Shown: positions 1-8,007, counted from the stretch's first letter. The stretch is 10,641 nucleotides of DNA from Deinococcus sp. (GCA_018260275.1 JAGLBK010000087.1:1-10641), one strand, 5' to 3'. Notes: generated by a model from the letters alone, not told the origin. A program made the numbers and translations.

Positions 1-43
1 TCAATTTCAGAACCTGCTCAAATTGACCGTTTGACACCTCTAA

Positions 44-397
44 AATTTACCAGCTGACTTTCGCAGGAGGTCTAATGCAGCCCTGAAGCTGTTCAAAGCC
101 CGAGTCGACCCGAACAACGAAGTCCACATCGTGCTCTATGTCGATAATGCTGGATGGCATCGCAGCAAGAAAGTGGTCTGTCCTGAAGGGATCGAACTGA
201 TGTTCTCTCTGCCCTATACACCAGAACTGATGCCCGCCGAACATCTATGGAGACCTTTGAAAGAAGGTCTGGCGAATCGGGCCTGGAACACACTGGCCGA
301 ACTTCAGGAAGCGGTTGACGCTCGCTGTACCTGGCTGATGAACCAACCTGCCCTCATCTCCTGGACGACCTGCTTCCATTGGCTCCCCAAAGCTTGA
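44..397 (+). pseudogene. IS630-family transposase, C-terminal fragment
   Basis: This is the C-terminal part of a DDE transposase of the IS630 (Tc1/mariner-related) group, which moves DNA by cut-and-paste into TA sites. The reading is open from about base 44, after a TAA at 41-43, to the TGA at 395-397. A GTG at 131 is the first possible start, but similarity begins upstream of it, so this is a truncated gene and not a short complete one. Family marks seen are LYVDNAGWHRS (second catalytic Asp, codons from 131), then LPYTPELMPAEHLWRPLKEG, which carries the catalytic Glu in PAEHLW. The usual Asn of PELNPAE is Met here. About two thirds of the protein, including the helix-turn-helix and the first catalytic Asp, is absent. 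I could not find terminal inverted repeats. The fragment is very unlikely to be active. Confidence 0.82.
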
Positions 398-407
398 AGG
401 GAAATCT

Positions 408-537
408 TTACTTCGAATTTATATAAGTCGTCAGTTCACTGGTCAGTTGTGCCGCCGCTTCAAGCGGAGTCTGGGCGATGCCGGTGCCGTGCGCCTCGGA
501 AAGTAGAATTCGCCCCTCCCTGAAGCTTCCCCCACCG

Positions 538-551
<14 letters not shown>
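408..551 (-). pseudogene. possible minus-strand coding remnant, unidentified
   Basis: Between the transposase fragment and uvrA2, the minus strand has an open reading of 47 codons. It runs from just after a TGA at 552-554 to a TAA at 408-410, with no ATG, GTG or TTG start. The translation contains the protein-like stretch EAHGTGIAQTPLEAAAQL followed by TSELTTYINSK. It partly overlaps the end of uvrA2 in another frame. I do not recognise the family. It could be the tail of a gene cut off when the neighbouring segments were joined, or chance. The A+T-rich stretch at about 404-428 beside the IS fragment could be the junction. This is a low-confidence call offered so that the gap is not left blank. 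Confidence 0.25.
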
Positions 552-3051
<2,500 letters not shown>

Positions 3052-3059
3052 CGCCAGGA

Positions 3060-3065
3060 ACTATA
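3060..3065 (-). promoter_or_regulatory. -10 box of probable leaderless promoter for uvrA2
   Basis: On the minus strand TATAGT (3065 to 3060) ends 8 bases before the uvrA2 ATG (3051-3049). Transcription usually starts about 7 bases after the -10 hexamer, so the message would begin at or next to the start codon. This matches the TANNNT leaderless promoters known to be common in Deinococcus. No TTGACA-like -35 is seen at 16-18 bp spacing. No AGGAGG-like ribosome binding site lies in the 8-base gap (TCCTGGCG). Confidence 0.5.
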
Positions 3066-3089
3066 CGGGCCAGCGCCTCGCCAGACTGG

Positions 3090-3464
3090 AATTCTTCCGC
3101 CAGTGCCGGGGGCTGGAGCCGTGCCGCGGCTGTATTTATCAGCGCCGACGAGCACAGGGCGCGGCCCGGCTGCCGTTACCTGGACGACACCTACAGCATG
3201 ACCGCAGACGGCTATTTCGAGTATTAGGCCCGCGGCGACGATATGATCTTGTCAAGTGGAGACAACATTGCCGTGCCGGAAGTCGAGGGAGCGCTACTGC
3301 GCCATCCCGCCGTGGCCGAGTACGCCGTGGTGGGCCTGCCGGACGAACGGCGCAGGCAACTGGTGAGCGCCTTCGTGGTGCTGGCCCCCGACCATCCGCC
3401 CGGCGATCTGCTCAAAACGGCGACGGGTAAGGTGCAGAGCTTTCAATTGAGGCAAATCCCATGA
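3090..3464 (+). pseudogene. decayed acyl-CoA ligase (benzoate/2-aminobenzoate-CoA ligase type)
   Basis: This is a remnant of an ANL-superfamily ligase, which activates a carboxylic acid with ATP and transfers it to coenzyme A. One frame, broken by a TAG at 3225-3227, carries recognisable pieces in family order. They are FISADEHRARPG (from about 3135), CRYL (3171), DTYSMTADGYFEY (3186 to the stop), ARGDDMILSSGDNIAVPEVE (from 3228), HPAVAEYAVVGLPDE, and TATGKV with the catalytic Lys (about 3417). The last 13 codons of the gene appear present, ending in TGA at 3462-3464. Pieces that family members have between RPG and CRYL, between CRYL and the (G)DTY motif, and between PPGD and the TATGK motif seem deleted. 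All are in frame. The N-terminal two thirds with the ATP-binding P-loop is missing. The SG.NIA.PEVE signature resembles 2-aminobenzoate-CoA ligases, which would fit the anthranilate-producing genes next door. The substrate assignment is an inference. Confidence 0.8.
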
Positions 3465-3571
3465 CCACACCGGCAACAATGATCTATCTCCATCCAACCC
3501 CTTCAGCCACCCGACTGGACCCGTCCCAGATGGCCGACCCAGGAGTGCCGCAGGCCGGGCCGCCAGGTTAA
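3461..3571 (+). CDS. short ORF overlapping the ligase remnant, probable gene fragment
   Basis: A 36-codon ORF starts with the ATG at 3461, which overlaps the ligase stop in an ATGA arrangement typical of translationally coupled operon genes, and ends with TAA at 3569-3571. The product begins MTTPATMIYLHPTPSATRLD and ends in a proline- and glycine-rich tail. I do not recognise it. A plausible reading is the start codon region of the next gene in the ancestral operon, the rest of which has been deleted. The segment RLDPSQMADPG has only a vague likeness to the N-terminus of RidA-type enamine deaminases, too weak to name. It may not be expressed. Confidence 0.3.
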   Translation: MTTPATMIYLHPTPSATRLDPSQMADPGVPQAGPPG

Positions 3572-3594
3572 CCGGGCCAGTGCCTAGCTACACT
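3568..3594 (+). promoter_or_regulatory. candidate promoter for the binding-protein gene
   Basis: TTAACC (3568-3573) and TACACT (3589-3594), 15 bp apart, could be -35 and -10 boxes giving a leader of about 45 bases before the ATG at 3644. The -10 is fair, and the -35 matches TTGACA at four of six positions with short spacing. No other promoter-like pair was evident in 3465-3643. Confidence 0.3.
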
Positions 3595-3611
3595 CAGCAA
3601 CCACATATCCA

Positions 3612-3623
3612 AACTGAACAGTT
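3612..3623 (+). promoter_or_regulatory. palindrome in the leader of the binding-protein gene, possible operator
   Basis: AACTGAACAGTT consists of perfect 5-base inverted arms (AACTG and CAGTT) separated by AA. It lies between the candidate promoter and the ribosome binding site of the binding-protein gene, where a dimeric repressor could act. No second copy was noticed upstream of kynU or the phosphoketolase gene. Confidence 0.3.
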
Positions 3624-3633
3624 CCCAGATTCC

Positions 3634-3640
3634 GGAGGAA
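3634..3640 (+). promoter_or_regulatory. ribosome binding site (GGAGGAA) of the binding-protein gene
   Basis: GGAGGAA starts 10 bases before the ATG at 3644. It is the strongest Shine-Dalgarno in the window and fixes this start, in agreement with the signal peptide that follows directly. Confidence 0.75.
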
Positions 3641-3643
3641 ACT

Positions 3644-4795
3644 ATGAAAAACATTCGACCACTGCTGCTCCTTTCCAGCGTTCTGCTGCTTGGCCAGGCC
3701 CACGCCCTCACCACCGTCAAGATCGCTTCAATCGGTCCGCTGTCCGGCCCCGCCAGCAACCAGGGAGTCAACGTCAAGAATGCCGTGCAACTGGCTCTCG
3801 ACGACATGAAGCCCGAGCTTGCCCGCTATGGCCTGAACGTGTCGCTGGTCGCCTACGACGATCAGGCCGACCCCGCCACGGGCACCGCCGCCGCCCGGCG
3901 CGTGATTGCCGACAAGGGCATTCTGGCGGTCATCGGGACGCTGAACAGCGGGGTCGCCATCCCGGCCAGCGCCATCATGGCCCCCAGTCACCTCGCTATG
4001 ATCAGTCCCGGCAACACCAGTCCCAAAGTGACTGACCGTGGCCTGGCGAACATGAACCGGGTGTGCGCCCGCGACGATGCCCAGGGGCCTGCCGGGGGCG
4101 ACTTCGTCATGGATGTCCTGAAGGCCAAAAAAATCTACATGCTGAACGACAAGACCCCCTATGGGCAGGGGCTGGCCGACGAGGCCGAGAAACGGATGCG
4201 GCAGAAGGGTGCGACCATCGTGCAGAGCGAGGGCATCGACTCGCAGGAACGCGATTTCACGGCCATCATCACCAAAATTCAGACCCTTAAACCGGACGCC
4301 ATTTACTTCGGGGCGCTTTACGGTCAGGCGGGGCCTTTTGCCAAGCAGCTGCGCGACAAGGGAATCCAGACCCCACTGGTCGGCGGCGACGGATTCGATA
4401 ACGAGGACATGGTCAAGCTGGCAGGCAGCGGTGCCAGCAACATCTATTTCACCACGATCGCGCCGCCCGTCGAGAATTTCGCGGCGGCCCAGGCAGTCGC
4501 GTCCAGATTTCAGAAAACGTTCGGCAGCGCGATTCAGGGCTACGGCGTCCTGGCTTACGACGCGACCAGGGTAGCGCTCCGGGGCATTCTGAATGCCTAC
4601 AAGTCGGCGGGGAACAAGGTACCGACCCGTGCTCAGGTGGAAACCAGCATCCGCAAGGGCACCTATACCGATCTGGTCACAGGCACAGTCAAATTCGACA
4701 GGAATGGCGACCGGACTTCTGCCCGGATTTACGTGATCGCCGTCAAAGAAGGCCAGCGTTCGGGCGCTGGAGCCATCAACGTCACCCGTCCCTAA
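3644..4795 (+). CDS. LivK/LivJ-type periplasmic amino-acid-binding protein (ABC transporter)
   Basis: The extracytoplasmic solute-binding subunit of a branched-chain/hydrophobic amino acid (HAAT) type ABC transporter, 383 residues, the usual length. A signal peptide is clear: basic MKNIR, a leucine-rich core, and a likely signal peptidase I site after AHA (residue 21). There is no lipobox Cys. The mature protein begins VKIASIGPLSGPASNQG and shows the type I periplasmic-binding fold (PF13458-like). Features include YDDQADP, AVIGTLNSGVAIPAS, MISPGNTSPKVTDRG, MLNDKTPYGQGLADE and FGALYGQAGPFAKQLRDKG. The permease and ATPase partners (LivHMGF) are not in this window, so it must work with subunits encoded elsewhere. 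It lies 76 bases upstream of the formamidase gene on the same strand, which suggests co-transcription and a substrate linked to tryptophan or kynurenine. The ligand itself cannot be read from the sequence; leucine, isoleucine or valine remain possible. Confidence 0.9.
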   Translation: MKNIRPLLLLSSVLLLGQAHALTTVKIASIGPLSGPASNQGVNVKNAVQLALDDMKPELARYGLNVSLVAYDDQADPATGTAAARRVIADKGILAVIGTLNSGVAIPASAIMAPSHLAMISPGNTSPKVTDRGLANMNRVCARDDAQGPAGGDFVMDVLKAKKIYMLNDKTPYGQGLADEAEKRMRQKGATIVQSEGIDSQERDFTAIITKIQTLKPDAIYFGALYGQAGPFAKQLRDKGIQTPLVGGDGFDNEDMVKLAGSGASNIYFTTIAPPVENFAAAQAVASRFQKTFGSAIQGYGVLAYDATRVALRGILNAYKSAGNKVPTRAQVETSIRKGTYTDLVTGTVKFDRNGDRTSARIYVIAVKEGQRSGAGAINVTRP

Positions 4796-4802
4796 CACCC
4801 GT

Positions 4803-4822
4803 GGCCCCTTACAGGCGGGGCC
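4803..4822 (+). other. GC-rich hairpin between binding-protein gene and formamidase gene
   Basis: GGCCCC (4803-4808) and GGGGCC (4817-4822) form a perfect 6-bp stem with an 8-base loop, 8 bases after the binding-protein stop codon. No run of T follows, so it is unlikely to be a full intrinsic terminator. It could instead protect the upstream message from 3' exonucleases, raising binding-protein yield over the distal genes. Confidence 0.4.
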
Positions 4823-4862
4823 TGGAATCTCGCAGACTGAGCGCCCCCCTGCCGGGCCACCT

Positions 4863-4866
4863 GAGG
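4863..4866 (+). promoter_or_regulatory. ribosome binding site (GAGG) of the formamidase gene
   Basis: GAGG lies 5 bases before the ATG at 4872 and supports that start. No convincing promoter is seen in the 76-base gap after the binding-protein gene, so the formamidase is probably read from the upstream promoter. Confidence 0.5.
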
Positions 4867-4871
4867 CAACC

Positions 4872-5660
4872 ATGACCGAGCTGTTCGACGCTGCCATCAA
4901 TACCGAATACATGCCCTCCCAGCGCGTGCCGAACGCCAGAGATATCTTCGGTAGCTGGGGAACGCGCAGCGCCGCCGTGCGTGAGCAGTACCCGCCACAG
5001 GAGCTGGCGTACGGCCCCGGCGAACATGAGCGGCTAGACGTGTTTGAGCCGTTAGGCACGCCGCTGGGCACTGTACTCTGGATTCACGGCGGGTACTGGA
5101 TGGCGTTTTACAAGGATTCGTTTTCATATCTGGCCCCGCCAGTCGTGGAGGCGGGCTACCGCGTGGCCGTCATGAGTTACGACCTCGTGCCCAGCGTGAG
5201 TCTAAAGCAGATTGTGCGCCAGGCGCGGCAGGCGGCGTCGTTTGTCTCTCAGAGGTACGGCGCCCTGGTGGTGGCCGGTCACTCGGCGGGCGGCCACCTC
5301 ACGGCCATGATTCACTGCGCCGACTGGCCCGCCGAGGGCCTGCCTGCCCCTGAAATCGTGCGCGGCATCGGCATCAGCGGCCTGTACGACCTGCGGCCCC
5401 TGCGGCTGACCGAACTGCAACCCAACCTGCGCCTCACCGAAAGCCAGGCCCTGGAGCTGAGTCCGGTGGGGCACCAGCCGACGACCTCCGCGCCCTTTGT
5501 GGTGGCGGTCGGGGCGCTGGAATCCGACGCTTTTCATACCCAGAGTGCTCACCTTACGCAGGTCTGGGCGGGTGTGGCGACCAGCATTCAGCCGTTGCTG
5601 GAGCGTCACCATTTCGATGGCCCCGACGAGTTGCTCTGGCTGACTCAGCTGTCTCTATGA
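4872..5660 (+). CDS. kynurenine formamidase, alpha/beta-hydrolase type
   Basis: A cytoplasmic alpha/beta-hydrolase, predicted to hydrolyse N-formyl-L-kynurenine to L-kynurenine and formate, the second step of tryptophan breakdown. The 262 residues show the oxyanion-hole motif HGGYW (72-76), the nucleophile elbow GHSAGG (136-141, Ser138), a likely acid Asp219 in GALESDAF, and a likely catalytic His247 in RHHFDG. HGG-aromatic-W plus GHSAGG is the pattern of the yeast BNA7 and mammalian AFMID formamidases. Many bacteria instead use KynB, an unrelated metal-dependent cyclase-fold enzyme, so the symbol kynB is not assigned here. The start is set by GAGG at 4863-4866, 5 bases before the ATG. The neighbours kynU and kynA make this role likely. 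A general esterase function cannot be excluded from sequence alone, but context argues against it. Confidence 0.85.
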   Translation: MTELFDAAINTEYMPSQRVPNARDIFGSWGTRSAAVREQYPPQELAYGPGEHERLDVFEPLGTPLGTVLWIHGGYWMAFYKDSFSYLAPPVVEAGYRVAVMSYDLVPSVSLKQIVRQARQAASFVSQRYGALVVAGHSAGGHLTAMIHCADWPAEGLPAPEIVRGIGISGLYDLRPLRLTELQPNLRLTESQALELSPVGHQPTTSAPFVVAVGALESDAFHTQSAHLTQVWAGVATSIQPLLERHHFDGPDELLWLTQLSL

Positions 5661-5672
5661 TTAGGCTACTCG

Positions 5673-5678
5673 TATAAT
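5673..5678 (+). promoter_or_regulatory. consensus -10 box (TATAAT) for kynUA
   Basis: A perfect TATAAT lies 13 bases after the formamidase stop codon and 69 bases before the kynU ATG. The -35 region at 16-18 bp spacing (TGTCTC at 5650-5655) is poor, so activator help or a -10-driven promoter is possible. The site suggests that kynU and kynA can be expressed separately from the formamidase and binding-protein genes. Confidence 0.55.
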
Positions 5679-5679
5679 T

Positions 5680-5692
5680 GAAAGGCGCTTTC
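5680..5692 (+). promoter_or_regulatory. palindrome at the predicted kynU transcription start
   Basis: GAAAG (5680-5684) and CTTTC (5688-5692) form a 5-base inverted repeat around GCG. It begins two bases after the TATAAT box and covers the predicted +1. This is a classical position for a repressor operator. It could also act as a short hairpin at the 5' end of the mRNA. Confidence 0.35.
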
Positions 5693-5735
5693 CCCAGTGA
5701 CTTTTGCCTCCAGTGCTCAGCCCTCTAACCCCCCC

Positions 5736-5740
5736 CGAGG
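5736..5740 (+). promoter_or_regulatory. ribosome binding site (CGAGG) deciding the kynU start
   Basis: CGAGG lies 7 bases before the ATG at 5748. It favours that ATG over an in-frame GTG at 5697, which has no Shine-Dalgarno and would add 17 low-complexity residues rich in Ser and Pro. Confidence 0.6.
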
Positions 5741-5747
5741 TATTCCC

Positions 5748-6968
5748 ATGACCATTCCCGATTTAAGCCAACTTGATGCCGCCGACCCTCTGGCGCACAA
5801 GCGTGAAGCTTTTGAACTGCCCGCCGATACCATCTATCTGGATGGCAACAGCCTGGGCGCGATGCCTAAAGCGGTCCCCGCTCGCCTGCACGAAGTGGTG
5901 ACCGGAGAGTGGGCGCAGCACCTGATTCGTTCGTGGACGCGCAATGCTGAGGCCGCGCAGGACTGGATGGCCCTGCCTGACCGCGTGTCCGTCAAAATTG
6001 CCCGCCTGATTGGAGCGCGGCCCGATGAGGTAGCGGTAGGCGACAGCACCAGCGTCAACACTTTCAAGGTGCTGGCGGCGGCGGTCAGGATGAACGCCCA
6101 GCGCCCTGTTTTGCTGACCGACGCCGAAAACTTCCCCACCGACCTGTACGTGACCCAGGGTCTTAATGCCCTGCTGGGCGGCACGCTAGAGATTCGCCGC
6201 GTCCCAGCCGACGAAATTGCGGCCCATCCCGAACAACACCTGACACCCGAAGTGGGGGTGCTGCTGCTCACTGAGGTGGACTACCGCACCGGGCGCAAGC
6301 TGGATATGGGCCAAATAACGGCGCAGGCGCAGGCGCAGGGCATCCTGACAGTCTGGGATCTGGCACACTCGGCGGGAGCTTTCGCGGTTGACCTGAACGG
6401 CTGTCACGCCGACTTTGCCATTGGCTGCGGCTATAAGTTCCTGAACGGTGGCCCCGGTGCGCCCGCTTTTTTGTTTGTGGCGCAGCGGCATCATGACGCG
6501 GCCCCCTCCTTTTTGAGCGGCTGGATGGGCCACGCCGACCCCTTTGAAATGGCCCGCGAGTATGTCCCGGCCCCCGGTGCGCGGCGCTATGTGGTCGGGA
6601 CACCGCAGGTCCTCGGCCTCAGCGCTCTGGACACGGCGCTGGACGTGTTTGCCGATGTGGATCTGGGGCAACTCCGCGCCAAATCACTCTCCTTGACCGA
6701 CACTTTTATCGCCCTGATGGAACCGCTGACCGGACAGTATCCGCTCGAACTGGTGACGCCGCTAGACCACGAGCAGCGCGGCTCGCAGGTCAGCTACCGC
6801 CACCCGCAGGCGCAGCAGGTCATGAAAAAGCTGATTGAACGTGGCATTATCGGTGATTTCCGCACGCCGGACATCCTGCGCTTTGGCTTTACGCCGCTGT
6901 ACCACTCGCACGCCGATGTAGGCCGGGCCGTAGAGGGGATCCGCAGCGTACTGGAGCAAACCAAGTGA
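5748..6968 (+). CDS. kynU: kynureninase
   Basis: A cytosolic PLP-dependent hydrolase of the aminotransferase class V fold. It cleaves L-kynurenine to anthranilate and L-alanine. From the ATG at 5748 the protein has 406 residues, the usual bacterial length. Family marks are YLDGNSLGAMP (30-40), GDSTSVN (98-104, phosphate binding), ENFPTDLY (127-134), WDLAHSAG with the cofactor-ring Asp204 and His207 (203-210), the Schiff-base Lys230 in GYKFLNGGPG, SGWMGH (257-262), GSQVS (345-349) and the carboxylate-binding region RFGFTPLYH (378-386). All key residues are present, so the enzyme should be active. A GCGCAG triplet repeat at 6321-6338 encodes the AQAQAQ stretch. The stop codon overlaps the kynA start by four bases. 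A promoter and palindrome lie just upstream. Confidence 0.96.
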   Translation: MTIPDLSQLDAADPLAHKREAFELPADTIYLDGNSLGAMPKAVPARLHEVVTGEWAQHLIRSWTRNAEAAQDWMALPDRVSVKIARLIGARPDEVAVGDSTSVNTFKVLAAAVRMNAQRPVLLTDAENFPTDLYVTQGLNALLGGTLEIRRVPADEIAAHPEQHLTPEVGVLLLTEVDYRTGRKLDMGQITAQAQAQGILTVWDLAHSAGAFAVDLNGCHADFAIGCGYKFLNGGPGAPAFLFVAQRHHDAAPSFLSGWMGHADPFEMAREYVPAPGARRYVVGTPQVLGLSALDTALDVFADVDLGQLRAKSLSLTDTFIALMEPLTGQYPLELVTPLDHEQRGSQVSYRHPQAQQVMKKLIERGIIGDFRTPDILRFGFTPLYHSHADVGRAVEGIRSVLEQTK

Positions 6969-7795
6969 CCGACAGAGACTCTCCCGAGCAGGCTTACACC
7001 GACTTTCGCCAGAGCCTCAGCTACGGCGATTATCTGCATCTGGATGAACTCAAAGGGGCCCACCAGCCCATCACCGATGCCCACGATGAACATCTGTTCA
7101 TTGCCGTCCACCACGTCTCGGAGGTGTGGCTGGGGCTGATCGTGCGTGAGTTGCAGGCGGCCATGTCGCTGCTGGAGCAGGGCATCACCGACGCGCCCCT
7201 CAAAATGCTGACGCGGGTGGTGCGGGCGCAGGAACAGATGACCGACGCCTGGGAAGTCTTGAAAACCATGACCCCCGCCGACTATCTTCAGTTCCGCTGG
7301 GCTTTCGGGCACGCCTCGGGGTTTCAGTCGCAGGGCTACCGGATGGTGGAATTTCTGCTGGGCAACCGTAACCCTGTGCTGCTGCGCCCTCATGAGCACC
7401 GCCCCGACCTGCACGGCCCACTCGACGCCGCCATGCACGCCCCCAGTGTCTACGACTTGACCTTGCGCCTCCTGGCGGCGCGTGGCCTGGCCGTCCCGCC
7501 TGAAGTGCTGGGCCGTGATTTCTCACACAAATACGAGCTGAACGAGGCAGTCCTGGCGGCCTGGCTACAGGTCTACAGCGACCCGGCTACCTACTGGGAC
7601 CTGTACGAGCTGGCCGAGAAACTGGTGGATGTGGAAGATAATTTTCGGCGCTGGCGCTTCAATCACCTGACCACCGTGGAGCGCGTCATCGGGTTCAAGC
7701 GTGGCTCGGGCGGCACCAGTGGGGCGAATTACCTGCGCCAGGTGCTGGATATCGTGCTGTTTCCCGAACTGTGGGAGGTACGCACGCGGTTATAG
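6965..7795 (+). CDS. kynA: tryptophan 2,3-dioxygenase
   Basis: A cytosolic heme-dependent dioxygenase that opens the indole ring of L-tryptophan with O2 to give N-formyl-L-kynurenine, the first and committed step of the pathway. The 276 residues match the bacterial TDO length. By recalled alignment to the Xanthomonas campestris enzyme, the distal His55 corresponds to His49 in FIAVHHVSEVW, and Tyr113 and Arg117 correspond to Tyr107 and Arg111 in YLQFR. The axial heme ligand His240 corresponds to His234 in RFNHLTTVERV. The glycine-rich substrate loop reads GSGGTSGANYL (247-257), with Ser248 where Thr254 is expected. SGFQSQGYRMVEFLLGNRN is the family signature. The start is GTG at 6965, inside the kynU stop (GTGA overlap), with GGAG at 6953-6956. 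This indicates translational coupling to kynU. Confidence 0.97.
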   Translation: MTDRDSPEQAYTDFRQSLSYGDYLHLDELKGAHQPITDAHDEHLFIAVHHVSEVWLGLIVRELQAAMSLLEQGITDAPLKMLTRVVRAQEQMTDAWEVLKTMTPADYLQFRWAFGHASGFQSQGYRMVEFLLGNRNPVLLRPHEHRPDLHGPLDAAMHAPSVYDLTLRLLAARGLAVPPEVLGRDFSHKYELNEAVLAAWLQVYSDPATYWDLYELAEKLVDVEDNFRRWRFNHLTTVERVIGFKRGSGGTSGANYLRQVLDIVLFPELWEVRTRL

Positions 7796-7838
7796 AGACT
7801 ACTGGACGGTCAACCGATTGGTGCGGGGCTGGTGTTGA

Positions 7839-7877
7839 CCCTCGCCCCCTTGCGGGGGAGGGCCTTGCGAAGCAAGG
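7839..7877. repeat. GC-rich intergenic double hairpin, probable dispersed repeat
   Basis: Two hairpins lie head to tail. The first, 7839-7862, pairs CCCTC with GGGGG-A-GGG through an imperfect stem around TTGC. The second is a perfect 6-bp stem CCTTGC (7863-7868) and GCAAGG (7872-7877) with a GAA loop, followed by a G-rich run to 7886. A third short inverted repeat (GTGGG 7890-7894, CCCAC 7904-7908) follows. There is no T-run, so it is not a standard terminator, although it could stop or protect the kynA transcript. Sequences of this style are scattered between genes in Deinococcus and other GC-rich genomes; a copy-number check was not possible here. Confidence 0.5.
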
Positions 7878-7950
7878 GGAGGGGGGTAAGTGGGCGAGGC
7901 TTTCCCACATTTAACGCTTGACGCTCCACTACGGCAGGTAAGCGCACGGT

Positions 7951-7972
7951 CTGACCATACGGAGCTGACCAT
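7951..7972 (+). promoter_or_regulatory. 8-bp direct repeat upstream of the phosphoketolase gene
   Basis: CTGACCAT occurs at 7951-7958 and again at 7965-7972, with start-to-start spacing of 14 bp. It is 36-57 bases upstream of the phosphoketolase ATG. Tandem half-sites of this kind can bind a regulator. I could not place convincing -35 and -10 boxes. TACAGT at 7980-7985 is a possible -10, which would put the repeat over the promoter. Confidence 0.3.
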
Positions 7973-7993
7973 CGCCTTTTACAGTCGGGGCCA

Positions 7994-8000
7994 GAGGTGA
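7994..8000 (+). promoter_or_regulatory. ribosome binding site (GAGGTGA) of the phosphoketolase gene
   Basis: GAGGTGA ends 7 bases before the ATG at 8008. It fixes the start of the phosphoketolase reading frame, with no competing upstream in-frame start of better quality. Confidence 0.6.
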
Positions 8001-8007
8001 GAGACCC

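Noticed and set aside
18..34. TCAAA...TTTGA as the terminal repeat of the IS fragment
   Set aside because: The 5-base arms are too short, no matching end is found after 397, and it lies where the transposase 5' part should be.
131..397. Transposase fragment as a complete 88-residue gene from the GTG
   Set aside because: Similarity continues upstream of the GTG, and the helix-turn-helix and first catalytic Asp are missing, so it is a truncation.
455..467. CCGCT-TCA-AGCGG inverted repeat as a terminator for uvrA2
   Set aside because: It has a 5-bp stem with no T-run on the minus strand, and lies about 70 bases past the stop inside a possible coding remnant.
3052..3110. Radiation/desiccation response palindrome upstream of uvrA2
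   Set aside because: I looked for a long A/T-flanked palindrome near the promoter and found none.
3728..5071. Minus-strand open reading of 447 codons opposite the binding-protein gene
   Set aside because: It has no family motif, runs across two plus-strand genes and an intergenic gap, and mirrors their codon bias.
5697..5747. Extended kynU start at the GTG at 5697
   Set aside because: There is no ribosome binding site there, and the extra 17 residues look like translated leader. The ATG at 5748 has CGAGG at good spacing and matches family length.
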